Below are positions 58,438 to 64,000 of a stretch of 64,000 nt of DNA, piece by piece. The stretch covers positions 8,769,501-8,833,500 of the forward strand of contig OX031072.1 in NCBI GenBank assembly GCA_943736015.1, written 5' to 3'. Source of the stretch: Tridacna crocea. Its lineage: Eukaryota > Mollusca > Bivalvia > Cardiida > Cardiidae. The notes below the pieces were generated by a model. It searched no databases. It saw only the letters and a program-made list of their open reading frames with translations, and was not told the DNA's origin. Made by a program: the position numbers and the translations under genes. Position 1 is the stretch's first letter. Every line of letters starts with the position of its first letter.

Positions 58438-61400
58438 CTGAAAACAGAGAAAAGTAGAGCTTTCACTGAATGTGACTTAATATCTTTGCCAGCGCTTTGA
58501 ATGAAACAGGCAATTACTTGTATTTTGTACACAGACGGACACACGGACAGACACTAGGACAGACACACAGTCTGACACACGGACGGACAGACAGGCTGAT
58601 TCCAGTACACCCTACCAATATTTGTTTTGTGGGGGTATAACTAGAGCTGTCACTGAATGTGACTTTATACCGCACCAGTGCTTTGACAGTATTTTATATA
58701 CAGACGGGCACATGGACGGACGCACAGATCTACACATGGACAGGTAGGCCGATTCCAGTATACCCTTGAAAACATTCGTTTTGTGGGGTATAAAGAATTA
58801 AAAGAGAAAGAAGTTATTTATCATTATCTTCATAAACAAACTTGCTGCTGATGACACTTAGCAAAAGCAATGCATAGCCATATCAATTCTCAGCTGCTGT
58901 ACCAAATGTCTCACTCATGAGCATTGCATGGAAACTGTTTACGTAGGAAAGCAGCCAGTGGCTTGCATAGATAGTCTTGCCTAGAACAAGGTTCAGTAGC
59001 AATTCATAGATGCACCAAGTGAAAATATGTGACAAAAATAAGGCTGAGTACAAACTATAAGCTTTTGCCACATAATCCTGACTTTTAACAACCCGGAGAT
59101 TGAAGCCTATAGAAAACATTATGGGAAAAGGAGAAAATGCTGGTAACCAGCATTTTCTCCTTTTCCCACAATATTTTCCACCCTATCGAAGTCAGAAATC
59201 ATCATATTACCAAGATTTGATTTGTTGTCTGCAGATGCTTTGAATTTGGTCCAGTCCAAAAATTTGTCGTTCGGTCTAAAAGAGTTTAAATATCATACAA
59301 ATACTTTACTTACCATATCCAGTTCTCCACCAATTTATCAGAATATATATACTGATTAAAATGGCTCCTGCTGGATCTATATACACTAAACCATACTTGC
59401 CAACACGATCTACAAAATCCCTGGATCCTATATGTAATAGAACAAACAATTAATACCTTTTTCATCAGATAAAAAGTTCAATCAAGAGTGCACCCTAGCA
59501 CCATTCGCTCATACTTTTCATCTTTAGCACATCATAATATAGAGCAGAACTGGCACATACTTTTTTGTAAAATATTAACCCATTACCACATAATCCCTAA
59601 TTTTGACAACCCTGAAAAAGATGCCTTTAGAAAACATTGTGGGAAAAGGAGAAAATGCTGGTAACCAGCATTTTCTCCTTTTCCCACAATGTTTTCTACC
59701 CTTCACAAAACAAATTTTCAAATTTTCAGTCACTTTTATTTTGTCGCCTCCAAATGCTTTTGATTTGGACAAGCTTAAAATTTTGTTGTTTGCTAATGAG
59801 TTAATTCGATTAAGAAAATTTGTTCCTCAGTTTTACATCATTTGAGAATCAAGTGCAGCCAGCCTGACCAGTGAGTTGTTAAAAGGGCTCTCATTGGTTA
59901 TTTGTATGCATGTATCATTCGTGTCATCCAATGGTTAATGGCAAATTTCAAGACAAATCAAAATATTATGTTGCTACGATCATACACATCTCACATTATG
60001 ACAGATGTTTTTTTATCAGATATATACCTAACAAAAAAGATAATGGAGAAGTAACAAACTACCAAATATACCAATTAAGTGATGAACAGGGTATTGCTGG
60101 GGCAAAGCCAGTGGCAGGAAAAAATTTATGTATTTTTATAAAATTCAAGGGAAAAAATGTGTCCTCTAGTATATATACTAATTAAAATATCTTTGTTTGG
60201 TGAGGAACTAAAAACTTTGGAATCCATTAAAAGGGAAAATCAAAGGTTTACCAAATAGTGAGCTGTACAAATGATATTATTTAAATTCTACACAATAAAA
60301 AGGGTGTAAAATGAAATTCTGTGTACTTCCTACTTACCAAAATATCCACAAATAATGGCCACAATATTTGACAACACATCATTTCTGTGATCTTGACCCA
60401 GAGCTCTAACAGAACTACTTTTTCTACCATAACAATAACACAACAAATACAGGATAAACTTCGTCACTGAAATATAAAACAAGACAATATCATGTATTGG
60501 TATTCGAGCTAAACTAAAGAACTGTTTATTTAACCCATTACCACACAATCCCTCCTTTTGACGCCCCTGGGAAAGAAGCAGTTTGAAAACACTGTGGGAA
60601 AAGGAGAAAATGCTGGTAACCAGCATTTTCTCCTTTTCCCACAGTGTTGTCTACCCTTCGCAGAACAAATTTCAATTTTTCAGTCACGTTTAATTTTTCG
60701 TCCGCAAATGCTTTCAATTTGGACCAGTCTAAAATTTTCTCGTGTGGTAAAGAGTTAAACCTTTACAAAACAAACCATGGTTCTAATGACTCTGAATGAG
60801 AAGGCTTTCGAAATTATGGAATAGGAGAAAATGCTGGTATGAACCTGCATTTTTTCTTTTCCCACATTATTTTCCACCCTTCCAGAAACAAATTTTATTT
60901 TTTTGCCATCTTTAAACTTTTGGTCTTCTACAAATGCTGTCAATTTGGACAATCTTAAATTATGTTAATTGGTAAAGAATTAACTCTTTACCACACGACA
61001 AAATTTTAGACTGGTTCAAATTGAAAGCATTTGCAGACGATAAAATAAAGGTGACTGAAAATTCGAAATTTGTTCTGGGAAGGGTAGAAAACACTGTGGG
61101 AAAAGGAGAAAATGCTGGTTACCAGCATTTTCTCCTTTTCCTGCAGTGTTTTCAAAAGGCTTCTTTCTCAGGGGCGTCAAAAGTAGGGATTGTGTGGTAA
61201 TGGGTTAAAGGTTTTTTTTTTAAACTTTAATCCTTCAAAACACTATCTCGAGTTTTAATGATCCAGAACATGAAACCTTTTGGTAAGCATTTTCTACTTT
61301 TCTCACAATTTTTTCTTACCCTATCAAACACAAATTTCATCATTCGAATCCCACTTAACCCATTACCACACAATCCCTACTTTTGATGCACCCGAGAAAG

Positions 61401-63998
61401 AAGCCTTTTGAAAACACTGTGGGAAAAGGAGAAAATGCTGGTAACCAGCATTTTCTCCTTTTCCCACAGTGTTTTCTACCCTTCCCAGAACAAATTTCAA
61501 TTTTTCAGTCACCTTTATTTTGTCATCTGCAAATGCTTTCAATTTGGACCAGTCTAAAATTTTCTCGTGTGGTAAAGAGTTAAACTGTTAATTTTAAATG
61601 CTTTCAGTTTGGACAAGTATTCATTTTTGTCATTTGCTAAAGAGTTAAGAACAAGATCACCACATGCTTATCCAAATGCAGATTGATGTTGCTTTTTCAT
61701 TTAACTCTTTACCAAATGACAAAATTTTAGACGTGTCCATATTGAAAGCATTTGCAGACCACAAAGTGATTGTGACTTCAAAATTGAAATTTGTATTCGG
61801 AAGGGTAGACAACATTGTGGGAAAAAGAGAAAATTTCTCCTTTTCCAACAATGTTTTCAAAAGACCTCTTTCTCAGGGTCGTTAATAGTCAGGATTCTAC
61901 GGTGAAGAGTTAAAACTTTAAATAAAAAAAAAGGGCATAACTATGTTAAAAATATGTCAAGGTTATCTTGGATTTCCTTTATGCTAAAGCACAAATAGTC
62001 CAGTTTTTAAGTACATATAAATATCTTGAAATGACAGTAATATGAGAAAAGGTCAATGTTTTTGCACAAAGATGACAATTGAGTCTACAGCTGGGCTATG
62101 ACAGAACGTTACATTTTCTCTGAAAAAAGCACAGCTAAAAACTTTTTTTTTTTTTAAATTGGCAATATAGCTCGTGAACCATCTAAAGTAAGAGTAGTGT
62201 TTCGCAATATTTTTTAACCTTTTCCCAAACAAGCCCTGGTTTTTACATGTCTGCAGTAAAAGTCTTTTCAAAACACTGTGGGAAAAGGAGAAATTGCTCG
62301 TTACGAGCAATTTCTCCTTTTCCCACAATGTTTTCTACCCTTTTTGAGAACTTTCTGCCATTTTCTCAAAATCTAAAATTGTCGTCTGCAAACTCTTTCA
62401 ATTTGGAAGGGTCCAAAATTTATTCTTTGGGAAAGGGTTAAGTCTTTACCAAATGACATAGTTTTGGACTAAATCAAAAGCATTTGCCGATAAAAAATTT
62501 AATGTGCCTACATTCATGGCATTTGACGTGGATGAATAAGAAAAAACTGCAGGACAACACAGTGAGCTACATAGTGGTAAAAGGAGAAAATACTGGTAAC
62601 CAGCATTTTCTCCTTTTTCCACATTGTTTTTTAATGTTTCTAAAATAAATCCTCTATCTTAAGACAAATTTTTCAAATACTTTTCACTCTGACCCTTACC
62701 AACTGTTCCAGCAGCTATCAAAATAACAGTTAGGTCGACTGTAGGAATGTTTCCAGATTTAGATGCATAACCAGCCATGATCTGGATAGATTCTATCACA
62801 AGTTGAAACGAGGCAAGCGACATTATCACAGATAGAATTACAATAGCGATGGGTTCGAGGCGGGATTTACCTGAAAAATACAAGCAAACAATTACTGACA
62901 GCAAATAAACAGCAATATACAATATGCAATTGATAATGCTTAGTAGAAGTTAATTTTTCAATTAACCCTTTCCCAAACAATCCCTGGTTTTTGCGGTCTG
63001 GAATAGAAGCCTTTTTAAAACATTGTGGGAAAAGGAGAAAATGCTGGTAACCAGCATTTTCTCCTTTTCCCACAATTTTTTCTACCCTATTATTAGACAG
63101 AAATCATCTTTTCAGCAAGAGTTGAACTGTCGTCTGCAAATGCTTTCAATTTGGTCTAGTCTAAAATTTTGTTGTTTGGGAAAGGGTTAAATTCTCAGTC
63201 AAGAAAAGAGCAAAGCTGTGTCAAAAATATAAGGGAAACTGAAGGCAAACATGAATGATTTGACTGATTGACTGAACGCTATTTTATGCTGCTTTCAACA
63301 TTATGTCAGTCATATCACTGCCACAGGTCATATATTCATGTATTTCCTTGGTTTCACCAGCACTAAGCTAGGGCTCTGAAGTGCCTTACCCAAGGACACT
63401 CCAATGAAAAGCCTAGTGGATCAATGTGTGGCCCCAAACCAATGCCTCCAAGATACCAGTCCCACACTCAACTTGGCTTGGGCAATTTCTCTCCTAGGAT
63501 TGATGATAGTCATTGCGACAAGACTGATTCCTCTCCCACTGCTGACCGTTGTTCTGATGATGGTTATATGGAAAAGCAGCCAGTGGCTTGGAAAGAAAAT
63601 TGTGCTGAGTGATGGTAAAACATACTCCAGGAAAGCATGTCGAGATATAACTGAAGTAATGTTGCAAACAACATTGAACACCATACAATCAATCATAAAA
63701 CCCATAATCAAACACTAAGCCACACAGGAGCCCTAGATATTAAAGCAAACTGTGGCTGTGATAGGATTAAAATATGCTGAAAGCTACATAAAACAGCACA
63801 CAATCTCACCATACAAATGTTTTCTTCAAGCAAATACTTACCCCCTGGATATAAATATATATTTCTCTTTTTTATGGCCCTGGAAGTCCACCATATTATG
63901 ATTCCCGAGGCAAGGTCAACAGCTGAGTCAACCAAACTTGAGATAATTGACATAGATGCAGATAAAGCCACTGCAATAGCCTTGGCAATCAGAAGACA
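58133..63998 (-). CDS. CDF-family metal transporter, copy 2 (partial at right edge)
   Basis: A tandem paralogue of the gene ending at 25840. Five exons are present: 63842-63998, 62700-62870, 60338-60466, 59314-59427 and 58133-58437. Each has exactly the same length and phase as its counterpart in copy 1. The remaining 5' exons lie beyond base 64000. By eye about 14 of ~291 residues differ from copy 1, mostly conservative (for example V/I, T/A, D/N). The DSAVD (TM2) and DHRND (TM5) metal motifs and the TGA stop are intact, so both copies look functional. Confidence 0.9.
58453..58793. repeat. dispersed repeat R2, two tandem copies
   Basis: Units 58453-58636 and 58637-58793, each with AGAGCTGTCACTGAATGTGA, an ACGGACAGACAC-rich middle, GATTCCAGTA-ACCC and TTTGTTTTGTGGGG. 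Lies in the last intron of CDF copy 2. Confidence 0.68.
59059..59288 (-). mobile_element. TTAA MITE family 1, ends drifted
   Basis: CTTTTGCCACATAATCC to AAAGAGTTTA. Right arm lacks the CAAATTTCAATTTTT block. 26 bp from the CDF copy 2 TM6 exon. Confidence 0.78.
59314..59427 (-). CDS. CDF copy 2 exon: TM6
   Basis: 114 nt. It reads [20 protein letters not shown] then [17 protein letters not shown], three changes from copy 1. The acceptor is ACATATAG, weaker than the TTTTTCAG of copy 1. Confidence 0.92.
59575..59804 (-). mobile_element. TTAA MITE family 1
   Basis: Full length, perfect core palindrome. Just upstream of the conserved intron segment of CDF copy 2. Confidence 0.87.
59825..59945. 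repeat. intron segment shared by the two CDF copies (copy 2)
   Basis: Counterpart of 29200-29345 at the same intron position. The flanking MITEs differ in position and orientation, so those inserted after the duplication. Confidence 0.6.
60338..60466 (-). CDS. CDF copy 2 exon: TM4 end and TM5
   Basis: 129 nt. One residue differs from copy 1 (CYCYGRK instead of CYCLGRK). The DHRND metal motif is intact. Confidence 0.93.
60530..60758 (-). mobile_element. TTAA MITE family 1, member 1 of a three-element run
   Basis: Matched CACTGTGGG / CCCACAGTG core. Right TTAA shared with member 2. Confidence 0.88.
60755..60983 (-). mobile_element. TTAA MITE family 1, member 2 of the run
   Basis: Diverged: left core arm TTATGGAATAGGAG and a 3-bp-widened loop. 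Much older in appearance than its neighbours on both sides. Confidence 0.8.
60980..61208 (+). mobile_element. TTAA MITE family 1, member 3 of the run
   Basis: Opposite orientation to members 1 and 2. Core CACTGTGGG / CCTGCAGTG. Confidence 0.87.
61215..61354 (-). mobile_element. TTAA MITE family 1, decayed
   Basis: CTTTAATCCTTCAAAACAC left end, arm B trace and right core CATTTTCTACTTTTCTCAC. The left core arm is gone. Confidence 0.45.
61355..61583 (-). mobile_element. TTAA MITE family 1
   Basis: Nearly the same sequence as 44807-45035. A loose right arm (AATGCTTTCAGTTTGGAC ... AAAGAGTTAA) follows to 61648. Confidence 0.88.
61701..61913 (+). mobile_element. TTAA MITE family 1, centre deleted
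   Basis: Core lacks ATGCTGGTTACCAGCAT, leaving AGAGAAAATTTCTCC, still palindromic. Confidence 0.83.
62214..62441 (-). mobile_element. TTAA MITE family 3
   Basis: Best family 3 copy: TTAACCTTTTCCC to GGGAAAGGGTTAA with perfect core TTGCTCGTTACGAGCAA. Confidence 0.86.
62438..62640. mobile_element. TTAA MITE family 1, diverged
   Basis: Shares its left TTAA with the family 3 copy. Arm A (GACATAGTTTTGGACTAAAT) then a core GTGGTAAAAGGAGAAAATAC and a decayed right side. Confidence 0.55.
62700..62870 (-). CDS. CDF copy 2 exon: TM3 and TM4 start
   Basis: 171 nt. It differs from copy 1 at three residues around the TM3-TM4 loop ([18 protein letters not shown]). The downstream donor is GTAAGG, as in copy 1. 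Confidence 0.93.
62962..63190 (-). mobile_element. TTAA MITE family 1
   Basis: TTAACCCTTTCCC to GGAAAGGGTTAA. In the CDF copy 2 intron 92 bp upstream of the TM3 exon; copy 1 has a MITE of the same orientation 31 bp from its TM3 exon. Confidence 0.87.
63285..63715. mobile_element. foldback repeat F, long form
   Basis: Left end GCTGCTTTCAACATTATGTC and TCATATC; right end GATATAACTGAAG, TAATGTTGCAAAC, inverted with respect to each other. Middle contains CTAAGCTAGGGCTCTGAAG and CCAGTGGCTTGGAAAGAAAA. The 104- and 96-codon frames here have no recognisable product. Confidence 0.6.
63842..63998 (-). CDS. CDF copy 2 exon: TM1 end and TM2
   Basis: 157 nt, fully inside the window with its AG acceptor at 63999-64000. 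It reads [20 protein letters not shown] then [17 protein letters not shown]. The DSAVD motif is intact. Confidence 0.92.
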
Positions 63999-64000
63999 CT

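Noticed and set aside
25022-63073. Many 60-130-codon frames containing [26 protein letters not shown] phrases
   Set aside because: All are translations of the MITE core palindrome on one strand or the other; they recur in both orientations and have no independent coding evidence.
63404-63718. 104-codon frame with a hydrophobic stretch (possible small membrane protein)
   Set aside because: It lies inside the foldback repeat F, an antisense frame of similar length overlaps it, and it matches non-coding copies at 45139 and 20661.

Overview
This is metazoan nuclear DNA, most likely from a bivalve mollusc. It has GT-AG introns, is AT-rich, and is dominated by short non-autonomous repeats. The bivalve assignment is inference: it rests on dispersed repeats with GAGGGCCATGATGGCCCT heads and GAGCACTTCGTGCTC tails, tRNA-derived SINEs, and a SPEN protein that is recognisably animal but not vertebrate-like. 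I see no bacterial genes, phage, rRNA genes or CRISPR arrays. Region 1 (1-9412, + strand) is the 3' part of a split ends (SPEN/SHARP) gene. Seven exons join in frame, giving about 1,124 residues that end in a SPOC domain and a stop at 9410-9412. An AT-rich stretch follows (9413 to about 18.2 kb), probably long 3' UTR and intergenic DNA with several AATAAA signals. Region 2 (about 18.2-25.8 kb) has no gene. It holds miniature transposons, a Helitron-like element with two different tandem cores, and a 16-unit minisatellite. Region 3 (25840 to about 45940, - strand) is a cation diffusion facilitator (CDF) transporter gene of the Mn/Fe type (metal tolerance protein-like). Eight exons join phase-perfectly into about 418 residues with DxxxD metal sites in TM2 and TM5. 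Two more 5' exons are tentative. Region 4 (46-58.1 kb) is intergenic repeats. Region 5 (58133 to beyond the right edge, - strand) is a second copy of the CDF gene: five exons identical in length and phase to copy 1, about 95% identical in protein by eye, continuing past 64000. The dominant feature is a set of TTAA-bounded foldback MITEs of about 230 bp. I recognise roughly 85 copies or fragments, about a quarter of the window. They fall into three families with related ends and different hairpin cores. Several sit end to end sharing one TTAA. Their two halves (arms A and B) occur as A-B, A-A and B-B, the two arms of the core hairpin often carry matching changes within a copy, and a 42-45 bp minisatellite at 23.7-24.4 kb appears to have been born from a junction between two such elements. 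The other main component is five Helitron-like elements. They share hairpin/CTAA tails and a 3' module but have different tandem cores of about 145 or 165 bp; four carry a perfect GTTGCCATGGCAAC (RFX X-box) palindrome. The two gene types have no evident functional link: spen is a nuclear transcriptional corepressor/RNA-binding protein and the CDF genes encode membrane metal exporters. I see no new enzymatic system. The novelty is in the structure and evolution of the MITEs, the MITE-derived satellite and the X-box-carrying repeats.
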